64,000 nucleotides of DNA, from the NCBI RefSeq assembly GCF_002223055.1, contig NZ_NKFL01000006.1:620001-684000 (forward strand), in the 5' to 3' direction. Numbering within the stretch: the stretch's first letter is position 1; every line of letters starts with the position of its first letter. Source of the DNA: Burkholderia sp. HI2500 (lineage in GTDB: Bacteria; Pseudomonadota; Gammaproteobacteria; Burkholderiales; Burkholderiaceae). This document shows, one piece after another, positions 1-7,276 of this stretch. The notes beneath the pieces were generated by a model. That model was not told the DNA's origin. It saw only the letters and a program-made list of their open reading frames with translations, and searched no databases. The position numbers and the translations under genes are program-made.

Positions 1-211
1 CGGGGGTGTCCGCGTAGCCGACGCCCTGCGGCGTGACCGACGTTGCCTCGGTAATGATCAGGCCGGCCGTCGCGCGCTCGGCGTAGTAGCGGGCCATCAG
101 CGCGTTCGGCACGCGCGTCGCGCCCGCACGGGAGCGGGTGAGCGGCGCCATCACGATGCGGTTCGGCAGGGTCAGGTCGCCGAGGGTGACGGGATCGAAC
201 AGGGTGGGCAT
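1..211 (-). CDS. Old yellow enzyme-family alkene reductase (partial)
   Basis: Only the first 70 codons lie in the window; the gene runs off the left edge. The start reads MPTLFDPVTLGDLTLPNRIV, followed by MAPLTRSRAG, the typical N-terminus of FMN-dependent NADH:flavin oxidoreductases of the NemA/Old Yellow Enzyme family, which reduce activated C=C bonds (enones, maleimides, nitro compounds). The ATG at 211 lies 82 bp downstream of the ArsR-type gene on the same strand, so the two are probably co-transcribed and co-regulated. The family call is firm from the N-terminus; the substrate cannot be told, and the flavin and catalytic His/Asn residues are outside the window. Confidence 0.85.
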   Translation of the reverse strand, partial: MPTLFDPVTLGDLTLPNRIVMAPLTRSRAGATRVPNALMARYYAERATAGLIITEATSVTPQGVGYADTP

Positions 212-293
212 GGCAAATAACCTCTTCACGAAAGGCGGGAAACCGTCGCGTCATGGGCGACGGCGCTCCGCATGGCCGGTTCGGCCGTGTTGA

Positions 294-602
294 CTAGAGT
301 TCGCGGCGCAGGGCGTCGTGAAATGCGTCGATGACGGCCTCGTTGCGTTGAAAGAACGCCCACTGGCCGATCCGTGTCGACGTCACGAGCCCCGCGCGTT
401 GCAGCGTCGCGAGGTGCGCGGAGACGGTCGACTGCGACAGCCCGCAGCGCGCGTCGATCTGGCCCGCGCAGACGCCGTGTTCATACGGCAGCGTCTGGTT
501 CGGGAAATGCTCGCCCGGCGTTTTCAGCCAGAGGAGGATTTCCCGGCGCACGGGGTTCGAGAGCGCTTTCAGGATGGCTTCGATGTCGAGTTCGGTCGGC
601 AT
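294..602 (-). CDS. ArsR-family winged-helix transcriptional regulator
   Basis: This 102-residue protein starts MPTELDIEAILKALSNPVRR, the standard opening of ArsR/SmtB repressors. The recognition region is the CGLSQSTVSAHLATLQRAGL stretch. No metal-binding cysteine box typical of ArsR is seen; the cysteines are scattered, so it may sense a small molecule or redox state rather than metal. The reading frame stays open far upstream, but the ATG at 602 gives the normal family length and the usual first residues. It lies just upstream of the alkene reductase gene and likely represses that unit in response to an electrophile, which is inference. Confidence 0.85.
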   Translation of the reverse strand: MPTELDIEAILKALSNPVRREILLWLKTPGEHFPNQTLPYEHGVCAGQIDARCGLSQSTVSAHLATLQRAGLVTSTRIGQWAFFQRNEAVIDAFHDALRREL

Positions 603-924
603 GGATCGGGCGGGCGTTTCAGTCAGGCAAACAGGTATCGTCGATGGGCGAATCTTATATCGGAACTTGACGATATGTTTGAAAGCATTGCTGGCAATGG
701 GGTTGATAGCGAAATGCGATAACGGGGATGGATCGTTGTGACCCTCGAGGGTGCAGGGCGGGTCGTTCCGCAACGGCGCGATCCGGCCCTCAGTCGGACA
801 GTCCGAAGATCTAGTACCGTCCTGCGTCGCATCGACATGCGCGACAGAATCCAGCACGCGTATCACGGGCGGATGGCCATACACCCGCTCGACCATCGCC
901 TTGTATTCGTCGCCATGCCAGAAA
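603..924. other. Intergenic stretch with a possible gene remnant
   Basis: There is no intact gene between the ArsR gene and the CMD-family gene. The promoter side (603-720) holds the ATATCG/CGATAT dyad. Further in, minus-strand codons at about 831-929 read like the end of a real protein (DFWHGDEYKAMVERVYG then HPPVIRVLD), with no start of its own. This may be the remains of a small DUF1330-like protein; the assignment is weak. Confidence 0.3.
657..676. promoter_or_regulatory. Possible ArsR operator/promoter dyad
   Basis: ATATCG and CGATAT are separated by eight bases, 55 bp upstream of the ArsR gene start. The left arm overlaps an AT-rich TATAAG read on the minus strand that could be a -10 box. 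ArsR-family sites are usually short AT-rich dyads over the promoter, so autoregulation is plausible. The arms are only 6 bp, hence modest confidence. Confidence 0.35.
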
Positions 925-1521
925 TCACGGTCGATCCTCCGTCGGCAAATCAGGGGAATGAACTTCACATGCCGACGTACGAGACGGAAACCGTGTCGCA
1001 TGCGCTTCAAGCGGCAGGCGCAGTGCATTCGCGAGATAACTGACCGTCCGATAGAAGCCCGCCAGCATCAGCAGCTCGAGCCGTGCCTCGTCACTGAAAT
1101 GCCGGCACAGCGTGTGCCACAGGTCATCGTCGATATCGCAGTGCCGATGCAGCGCATCGCACATCCGGATCAGCACCCGGTCGTCGTCGTTCCAGCATGT
1201 GTCGTCAGCCGAGCCGCAAGCCAACGACCGGATTTGCTCGCTGCTCAGCTTCGCCGTCCGGGCGAACACGGCGACATGCACGCCCCATTCGTATTCGCAC
1301 CCGCAAAGCGCGGTAGTGCGGTCGATGACGATCTCGCGTTGCCGGATGTCGAGATGGCCCTTGTCCAGCAGGCCGGCGGCAAAGAATTTCGTGAACAGGC
1401 GCGGATCGCGCGCGAGCGTGGTGAAGAGTCGCAACGGTGGGTGGCCCTGCATGATCCGGTCGATCGAAGCCGCGATGTCGGGTTCGAACGGCGGTGATGC
1501 GGATGCAATACGCTGAGTCAT
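925..1521 (-). CDS. Carboxymuconolactone decarboxylase-family protein (AhpD-like fold)
   Basis: The 198-residue product has the all-helical CMD/AhpD-like pattern: a region around RQREIVIDRTTALCGCEYEW followed by GVHVAVFARTAKLS and a C-terminal LLMLAGFYRTVSYLAN segment. The AhpD catalytic CxxC pair is not clear (CGCEYEWGVH instead), so peroxidase activity should not be assumed. I chose the ATG at 1521 (MTQRIAS) over a start nine codons upstream because it leaves the divergent promoter free. It is divergent from the HxlR-type regulator, with two matching dyads between them, so it is the probable target of that regulator. Confidence 0.75.
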   Translation of the reverse strand: MTQRIASASPPFEPDIAASIDRIMQGHPPLRLFTTLARDPRLFTKFFAAGLLDKGHLDIRQREIVIDRTTALCGCEYEWGVHVAVFARTAKLSSEQIRSLACGSADDTCWNDDDRVLIRMCDALHRHCDIDDDLWHTLCRHFSDEARLELLMLAGFYRTVSYLANALRLPLEAHATRFPSRTSACEVHSPDLPTEDRP

Positions 1522-1568
1522 GTGAGCCCCGTGCCCGAGACGATGCATGCGTGGAAGCGTAGGCGTCG

Positions 1569-1587
1569 TGCTTTAAAAAGTAAAGCA
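1569..1587. promoter_or_regulatory. HxlR-type operator, copy 1
   Basis: TGCTTTAAAAAGTAAAGCA is a 19-bp dyad with 7-bp arms TGCTTTA/TAAAGCA, located 48 bp upstream of the CMD-family gene. A near-identical copy lies exactly 60 bp away at the start codon of the divergent HxlR gene. Confidence 0.7.
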
Positions 1588-1628
1588 GAACCGAGGCGCG
1601 ATTCAAGCGATTGACTCTGCCTGGCGTT

Positions 1629-1647
1629 TGCTTTAAAAAGTACAGCA
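1629..1647. promoter_or_regulatory. HxlR-type operator, copy 2
   Basis: TGCTTTAAAAAGTACAGCA matches copy 1 at 18 of 19 positions. Its last base is the A of the HxlR start codon, a position suited to autorepression. The 60-bp spacing (about six helical turns) puts both sites on the same DNA face. Confidence 0.7.
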
Positions 1648-2015
1648 TGACCACACCAAAAATCGGACAGCGCGTTCGCGGATCGAAGACGGGACGACCC
1701 ATCATGGTCGTGCTGGATCTGCTTGGGCGGCGGACTACGCTGCGCATCCTGTGGGAACTGCGCGGCGAGCCGCTCACATTCCGCGCACTGCAGGAAGCCT
1801 GCGAAACGAATGCGCGCCTGCTCAATACGCGGCTGGCCGAGCTCAAGGCATCGGGCCTCGTCGAGCATGGCGAGGGCGGCTACTGCATGACGGCCGAAGG
1901 CCGGCGGCTCGAGGCGGCGCTGCAACCGTTGCTGGGGTGGGCAAAACAATGGGCGAAGCGCGACCCGGACGGGTTCGACGCGGCCGATCGCGAGCAATCC
2001 GGTCAGGAACGCTGA
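1647..2015 (+). CDS. HxlR-like winged-helix transcriptional regulator
   Basis: The 122-residue protein contains the HxlR pattern: LDLLGRRTTLRILWELRGEP, then LTFRALQEACETNARLLNTR, LAELKASGLVEH and a short wing GEGGYCMTAEGRRLEAAL. The conserved N-terminal cysteine of many HxlR sensors is absent; the Cys in EACETNA could be redox-relevant, but this is not shown. The start at 1647 overlaps the second of two dyads, suggesting autoregulation. It is divergent from the CMD-family gene, the likely regulated partner, and the HAD gene begins 83 bp after its stop. Confidence 0.8.
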   Translation: MTTPKIGQRVRGSKTGRPIMVVLDLLGRRTTLRILWELRGEPLTFRALQEACETNARLLNTRLAELKASGLVEHGEGGYCMTAEGRRLEAALQPLLGWAKQWAKRDPDGFDAADREQSGQER

Positions 2016-2098
2016 TCGATCGACACGCGGATGCGCATCGCAACGTCATGCCGGTTCGCGCGTCGCGCGCAAGCCGATTTTTTTCGGAGCGTCCTTTC

Positions 2099-2779
2099 AT
2101 GCCTGTTCAGGCCGTCATCTTCGATTTCGATCTGACGCTGGCGGATTCGTCCGCCGCAATCATCGAATGCACGGAATACGCGCTGCATCGGCTGGATGCC
2201 GCCGGCGCGACACCGGCGCAGATCGGTGCCGTGATCGGGCTGCCGCTGCACGAAATGTTCCGCTTGCTGACGGGTGAAACCGAGCCGGCGCGGGCCGACG
2301 CGTTTGCGCGCCACTTCGTGGCACGCGCCGACGAGATCATGGTGCACGGCACGCGCATCTATCCCGATGTCCCGTCGCTGCTTGCGCGTCTGCGCGAGCA
2401 GGGTCTCGCGGTCGCGATCGTGTCGTCGAAGTTCCGCTACCGGATCGAGGCGATTCTTGCGCTGAACGAACTGCAGTCGCTCGTCGACGTGCTGATCGGC
2501 GGCGAGGACGTGCAGCGTCACAAGCCTGATCCCGAAGGGCTCGTGCTGGCGCTGGCGCGGCTGGGCGTGCCGGCCCGTTCGGCGATCTACGTGGGTGACC
2601 ATGCGGTGGATGCGCAGGCGGCCGAGCGTGCCGGCGTGGCGTTCGTCGGCGCGGTGAGCGGGATGACGTCGTTCGATGGATGGGCACGCGCGGGCAAGCA
2701 GGCGGTGGCCACGCATATCGGCGAACTGGACGCGATCGTGCAACGGATGCAGCGCGATGCGTCCGAAGCGTCGGGCTGA
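2099..2779 (+). CDS. HAD-superfamily hydrolase (phosphoglycolate phosphatase-like)
   Basis: This 226-residue protein has the HAD motifs in order. Motif I is IFDFDLTLADS, with nucleophile Asp9 and acid Asp11. Motif II is VSSKFRYR (Ser), motif III is the lysine in RHKPDPEG, and motif IV is YVGDHAVDA. An alpha-helical cap lies between motifs I and II (about residues 18-85), as in Gph and pyrophosphatase-like subfamily IA enzymes. Motif I has Leu where most have Gly (DFDLT rather than DxDGT), a tolerated variant. It follows the HxlR gene on the same strand by 83 bp. The substrate is unknown; a small phosphomonoester is likely. Confidence 0.82.
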   Translation: MPVQAVIFDFDLTLADSSAAIIECTEYALHRLDAAGATPAQIGAVIGLPLHEMFRLLTGETEPARADAFARHFVARADEIMVHGTRIYPDVPSLLARLREQGLAVAIVSSKFRYRIEAILALNELQSLVDVLIGGEDVQRHKPDPEGLVLALARLGVPARSAIYVGDHAVDAQAAERAGVAFVGAVSGMTSFDGWARAGKQAVATHIGELDAIVQRMQRDASEASG

Positions 2780-3015
2780 CGCGCCCCGGCCCGTCGATCG
2801 TCGGGATGTCGATGACCCTGACGATCCGCTTCCAGGTCAGCTTGATCGACTCGCCGGCGGCTGGTGGGGCCGGTGACGGATGCCGGGAATGGGCGGGCGG
2901 CGCGAACGCGGCGCAGAACCGGCCCACTGACGCGCTTCCCGTAACCGTCCGGCAGCGCGCGACGGATTCTGCGACCATCGCCGTTAAAGTCATATCCGCC
3001 ACTCGATCCGTCGCC

Positions 3016-4176
3016 ATGTCACTCATTTCCGTTGCCTTTGCAAGCATCCGGCGCTCACGCGTATTGCCGGCCGCCCGAACCCTGGCGTTCGCGATTTCGG
3101 TCGCGGCAGCCCTCGGCGTCCTGGGCGGCGCGCATCCGGCCGAAGCCGCCACGCCCACCCAGCGCGAACGTCTCGAAGCACCGGTGAAGGCAGTCGCCGA
3201 CCAGCACTTGACCGTCGACACGCCGCAGGGCAACGCGATGTTGCCCGTCTATGCCGACCATCCCGTCGACAAGGCGGCACCTGACGTCACGCGTGTGTTC
3301 ATCGTGATTCACGGCACGCTGCGCAACGCCGACGCTTATTACGCATCGGGGCTCAAGGTGGTCGAGAAGGCCGGTGCAGTGGGCCAGGGCACGATGGTCG
3401 TCGCGCCGCAATTCCTGACACGCGCCGATACGCGTGCGTTCTCGCTGCCCGCGCCGACGCTCGCCTGGACCCAGGAAGGATGGAAGGGCGGCGAACCGGC
3501 CCGCCAGCCAGCCCCGATCAGCTCGTTCGCCGCGCTCGACGCATTGCTCGCGCATTTCGCCGACCGCGGCCTGTATCCCGCGTTGTCGACGGTCGTCGTG
3601 ATTGGCCACTCCGCCGGCGCGCAGTTGCTGCAGCGTTACGCGGTGGCCGGGCACGAAGGCGATGCGCTCGCGCGGGCCGGCATCGCGGTGCGCTATGTGG
3701 TCGCGAACCCGTCGAGCTACCTGTATTTCGACGACGAACGGCCGGACGGCCAGCCGATCGCAGGCGGAACCTGCCCGAGCGCGACCGAATGGAAATACGG
3801 GCTGAAGTCGGCACCGCCTTATGTTGCGTCGCAGGACGTGCGCGATCTCGAAACGCGCTATGCCGCGCGTCATGTCGTGTACCTGCTCGGCCAGGCCGAC
3901 ACGAACCCTTACACCCACTTCATCGACCGCTCATGCGCGGCCATGGCGCAAGGCCCGTACCGGCTCGCACGCGGGCTCGCGTATTTCGACTATCTGAAGA
4001 AACGGCATCCTGACGATCTCGCGCAACAGGTCGTCGAAGTGCCGGGCGTCGGGCATGACGGCCTCGGCATGTTCACGTCCGCTTGTGGGCTGGCCGTGCT
4101 GTTCGGGCAAGCGTTGCCGCAATCGTGTCCGGTCGTTGCCGGCACGGCGCCGGACATGCGCTCGGCAGCGCAGTGA
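3016..4176 (+). CDS. Secreted alpha/beta-hydrolase
   Basis: The 386-residue product starts with a basic N-region and a hydrophobic stretch ending PAEAA near residue 45, a likely Sec signal peptide, so it acts in the periplasm or outside. The hydrolase core has FIVIHGTLRNA (oxyanion side) near residue 97, the nucleophile elbow GHSAG with Ser199, and a late histidine in VPGVGHDGLGMF near the C-terminus. Four or more cysteines in the mature part could form disulfides. It stands alone, with no neighbour suggesting a substrate. Esterase, lipase or depolymerase activity are all possible. Confidence 0.75.
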   Translation: MSLISVAFASIRRSRVLPAARTLAFAISVAAALGVLGGAHPAEAATPTQRERLEAPVKAVADQHLTVDTPQGNAMLPVYADHPVDKAAPDVTRVFIVIHGTLRNADAYYASGLKVVEKAGAVGQGTMVVAPQFLTRADTRAFSLPAPTLAWTQEGWKGGEPARQPAPISSFAALDALLAHFADRGLYPALSTVVVIGHSAGAQLLQRYAVAGHEGDALARAGIAVRYVVANPSSYLYFDDERPDGQPIAGGTCPSATEWKYGLKSAPPYVASQDVRDLETRYAARHVVYLLGQADTNPYTHFIDRSCAAMAQGPYRLARGLAYFDYLKKRHPDDLAQQVVEVPGVGHDGLGMFTSACGLAVLFGQALPQSCPVVAGTAPDMRSAAQ

Positions 4177-4270
4177 GCGTGCGTGCGAGGTCCGCGCACG
4201 GCGAAAATCGATCGGTCAGAGACATGCAGGCTCGCGGTTCAGGATGACGGCGGTGCCGGGCGCGCTCCCC

Positions 4271-4327
4271 ATGAACATCACGATCCTCGATGACTATTTC
4301 GACACGCTGCGCGGGACGGTGTGCTGA
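4271..4327 (+). pseudogene. Remnant of a D-2-hydroxyacid dehydrogenase gene (N-terminus only)
   Basis: An 18-codon reading frame encodes MNITILDDYFDTLRGTVC and then stops. This closely resembles the first residues of the phosphoglycerate-dehydrogenase-like D-2-hydroxyacid dehydrogenases of Burkholderia (pattern M-x-ITILDDY-x-DTLR). Nothing recognisable follows before the patatin gene ends at 4421, so it seems to be what is left after a deletion. The identification rests on memory of the family N-terminus, and chance similarity over 18 residues cannot be excluded. Confidence 0.45.
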
Positions 4328-4420
4328 TGGTCGAGGTGAACGCAGCCGGACGGGCCCGGCTTCAGGCTGGTCGCGCGCGATCGAGCCGAAGCGCTCGGCG
4401 CGCGATAGCGGCGCCGCGTA

Positions 4421-5560
4421 TCACGCCGGATCTTCCGTGATCGGCGGCCCGCTGGCGTCGAATACCGTCAGCCCTTCCGTCGGGTCCGTCGGTGTCTCCC
4501 ACGGACGCGCCGCGATGGCCCGTTGTGCGGCCTCGTAGCCGGCCTGTCGGCGGGCCTCGATGCCGGCCGGCGTGAAATCGATGTCCTTGAACTGATTGTC
4601 GTCGGCGAGTCGCGGCGCCGCGAGCTTGATCAGATGCATCGTGGTTTCGCATCCCCACGCGGCGAGCCGGCGCACGGCCGGCGACGCGCGCTCGGCTTCC
4701 GGCACGTGCCGGGCCAGCTCGCGGATCACGTGGCGCAGCCGGTGGATCTGCTGCTGGCGCGCGATGTGGCTGTCGGTGCGGCTCGCGTACTGGATGTCCT
4801 TCTGCCGCTCCGACACCTGCCAGATGCTCTGGGGCTCGGGGCCGGCCGGGTTCCACATCTGGACCGAGAAGATGATCGAGCTGCGGCGCGGATTGTCGTC
4901 GAGCACGACCTCGACCGGCGTGTTCGAATACACGCCACCATCCCAGTACGGCTCGCCGTCGATCCTGATCGCCGGGAACGCGGGCGGCAGCGCGCCGGAA
5001 CTCATGATGTGCTCGAGCGACAGTCGCGTATCGCGGGAATCGAAATAGCGCATCGTGCCCGAGCACGCATTGACCGCGCTGACGGTCAGGCGCGGGTGGC
5101 CGGCGTTCAGCAGCTCGGGATCGATCAGCGACGCAAGGGTGTCGCGCAGCGGCGCGATCCGGTAATACGACGCGCGATCGACGCCGAGGCGGACCATCGG
5201 CCCGAGCCACGAGGCCGGATTGGGCTGGAAGAATCCCGCGATGCCGCCGCCGATGATCATCAGCTCGGCCAGCGTCCGGTTCCAGCCGGGCAGCAGCGGC
5301 CCAGTGTCGAAACGGGTCCGTTCGGTCACGCGGCGCCAGAATGCCGACAGCTTCTCGTAACGCTGCGCTGGCGGGTTCCCGGCGATCAGCGCCGCGTTGA
5401 TCGCGCCGATCGACGTCCCGACCACCCAGTCGGGCCGGATACCGGCTTCGTCCATCGCCTGAAAGACGCCGAGCTGGAATGCGCCCAGTGCGCCGCCGCC
5501 CTGGAGCACGAGCACCACTTGCCCGGGGAGATCCATGCGTGCCGGCTGGCTCGCGGTCAT
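4421..5560 (-). CDS. Patatin-like phospholipase family protein
   Basis: The 379-residue protein has the patatin Ser-Asp dyad: the glycine-rich loop LQGGGALGAFQLG at about 19-31, the nucleophile motif GTSIG (Ser50), and the DGG motif at 207-209 in YWDGGVYSNTP. The C-terminal third (about 270-379) matches the extension found in DUF3734-type patatins. No signal peptide is seen, so it is cytoplasmic or peripheral unless secreted by another route. It probably hydrolyses acyl-ester lipids. The gene stands alone, 158 bp upstream of the cupredoxin gene end. Confidence 0.88.
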   Translation of the reverse strand: MTASQPARMDLPGQVVLVLQGGGALGAFQLGVFQAMDEAGIRPDWVVGTSIGAINAALIAGNPPAQRYEKLSAFWRRVTERTRFDTGPLLPGWNRTLAELMIIGGGIAGFFQPNPASWLGPMVRLGVDRASYYRIAPLRDTLASLIDPELLNAGHPRLTVSAVNACSGTMRYFDSRDTRLSLEHIMSSGALPPAFPAIRIDGEPYWDGGVYSNTPVEVVLDDNPRRSSIIFSVQMWNPAGPEPQSIWQVSERQKDIQYASRTDSHIARQQQIHRLRHVIRELARHVPEAERASPAVRRLAAWGCETTMHLIKLAAPRLADDNQFKDIDFTPAGIEARRQAGYEAAQRAIAARPWETPTDPTEGLTVFDASGPPITEDPA

Positions 5561-5634
5561 GGCTGGCCTCGCTGCGTGTGATAGTGGGTCGGGTACGAAC
5601 GGTTCGATTCAGTTTAGGCGATCGACGGCGGACG

Positions 5635-5660
5635 GGCCGCCCGCGGTGCAACGGGCGGCC
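5635..5660. terminator. Hairpin between patatin and cupredoxin genes
   Basis: GGCCGCCCG and CGGGCGGCC form a perfect 9-bp stem with an 8-base loop. It lies about 60 bp past the cupredoxin stop on the minus strand. There is no U-tract, so efficiency is unclear. Confidence 0.4.
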
Positions 5661-5718
5661 GCGTTTGATTCGACGTCAGTCGCTTCCGACCCTCAAGCGC
5701 GTGTCGTGACGCGCCGCG

Positions 5719-6051
5719 TCATTCGACCGTGATGGTCTCCTTCATGTACGGGTGAATCCCGCAGAACACCTTGTAGACGCCCGGCTTGTCGAAGCGGAAC
5801 GCGTACGTCTCGTCCTGGTCGAGCGCCTTCGAATGAAAGATGCCCGCGTCGTTGACGACGGTGTGCGGTTCCCCGTCGAGGTTCTTCCACGTGATCGTCG
5901 TGCCGGCCTTGATCGTCGTCGACATCGGCGAAAACATGAAGTTGCGGATCGTCACGAGCGTGCCGTCGGGGCCCTGCGCGAACGCGCTGAGCGGGGCGGT
6001 GGCGCACAGGAGCAGCGCCGCGATGAGGCTGGATGGCTTGAAACGGGTCAT
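5719..6051 (-). CDS. Periplasmic cupredoxin (amicyanin/plastocyanin-type)
   Basis: The 110-residue precursor has a Sec signal peptide (about 1-25, ending AFA). The mature part carries a complete type-1 copper site: His63 in GEPHTV, Cys97, His100 and Met103 in VFCGIHPYM. The spacing of the last three ligands is the short loop of amicyanin/pseudoazurin-like proteins, so it should be a small blue electron carrier. The ATG at 6051 is preferred over one 14 codons upstream because it gives a clean signal peptide. It follows the metallophosphoesterase gene by 25 bp on the same strand, so they probably form an operon. Confidence 0.88.
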   Translation of the reverse strand: MTRFKPSSLIAALLLCATAPLSAFAQGPDGTLVTIRNFMFSPMSTTIKAGTTITWKNLDGEPHTVVNDAGIFHSKALDQDETYAFRFDKPGVYKVFCGIHPYMKETITVE

Positions 6052-6076
6052 GTCGGTCTCCCTTGGGTTCAGTGCG

Positions 6077-7021
6077 TCAGGCCAGCGTCGCATCGCGCAG
6101 CGACGACGCGACCGGATGGCCCGCGAATTCGACGGTCGTCACGCCGAGCATCGACGGCAGCCGGTCGCGCGGCACGGTGAGCGGCACGGGGCCCGGGCCG
6201 TTGCCGGCCGTCGGCTGCGGGAACGCGGTGGAGCGCGCGGTGTGGAACGTCACGTTGCCCTCGACCTTCGACACGATCTGGTGGATGTGCCCGTTCAACA
6301 CGGTGACCGAACCGAAGCGGCGCAGCAGCGCCATCGTCTGCGGCGCGTCGCCGGTGCCCCAGCCCCACGGCTCGTAGATGGTCCACATCGGCATGTGCGA
6401 GAACACGACGATCGGCGTGCTCGACGAGCGGCCCTTGAGATCCTGCGCGAGCCACGCGAGCTGGTCGTCGCCGAAGCTGCCGAGCCCGTTCGGCTTGAAG
6501 TGCATCACGTTGACGAGGCCGATGAAGTGCACGCCCGCGTGGTCGAAGCTGTAATAGCCGCGGTTGTCCGACGCCTTGCCGAACCGGCCGAAATATTCGG
6601 CGCCCGAACCGTCGGTGACGTCGTGCTCGCCGGGCACCGTATGCAGTTCCGGCACGCGCAACGCGGCGAGCAGTTGCGACGCGTGGTCGAACTCCTCGGG
6701 CTTGGACAGGTGCGTGATGTCGCCGGTATGGATGGCCAGCGCGGGCATCGCCGGCATGCCGTTGACGAGCTCGATCGTCTGCTTCAGCGTGGCCGATACG
6801 TCGGGGTTCGCGTCCTTGTTGAAGCCGATGTGCGTGTCGCTGATCTGCACGAACAGCGGGCGGCCCGCGTTGGCGGGGAGCGCGTCGCCGGTCTGCGCGA
6901 GCGCGAGGTCGAACGGCGTCAGGACGCCGCCCGACAGCGTAAACAGCGTGCCGAGGCCGCCGAAGGCCATGCACTGCAGGGCCTTGCGGCGCGACGGGTT
7001 GGTGGGGGTCGATGAAGACAT
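6077..7021 (-). CDS. Exported metallophosphoesterase
   Basis: The 314-residue protein begins with a Tat-like signal (SRRKALQCMAFGG, then a hydrophobic stretch to about residue 43). The calcineurin-like metal motifs follow: QISDTHIGF (Asp62, His64), HTGDIT (Asp101), GEHD (131-134; usually GNHD), FSHMP and LNGHIHQ. Folding before export would fit a metal cofactor loaded in the cytoplasm. It is the first gene of a probable two-gene unit with the cupredoxin. The substrate is unknown. The Asn-to-Glu change in GNHD is notable because that Asn normally helps bind substrate or metal. Confidence 0.85.
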   Translation of the reverse strand: MSSSTPTNPSRRKALQCMAFGGLGTLFTLSGGVLTPFDLALAQTGDALPANAGRPLFVQISDTHIGFNKDANPDVSATLKQTIELVNGMPAMPALAIHTGDITHLSKPEEFDHASQLLAALRVPELHTVPGEHDVTDGSGAEYFGRFGKASDNRGYYSFDHAGVHFIGLVNVMHFKPNGLGSFGDDQLAWLAQDLKGRSSSTPIVVFSHMPMWTIYEPWGWGTGDAPQTMALLRRFGSVTVLNGHIHQIVSKVEGNVTFHTARSTAFPQPTAGNGPGPVPLTVPRDRLPSMLGVTTVEFAGHPVASSLRDATLA

Positions 7022-7276
7022 GTGAGCCTCGCATTCGTGTGACGAAACCGGACGGCCGGATCGTCCTGGAATAAGCCGGCGCCTTCGCGTGCCATACCGG
7101 CGCAGCGGCGAATTTATTCCCGCCAGTTACAAGGTCGAACGCCCGTGTTTGCGGCTTGCGCGGCGATCCGGGATGCCTGTCGGATGACCTGTCAATGTCC
7201 TGTAAGTGACACGTCACATTTGCGTCACGACCGATCGATAGCCTGCCACTCCGAGTCACCTCTCCGGAGCCCCTTC

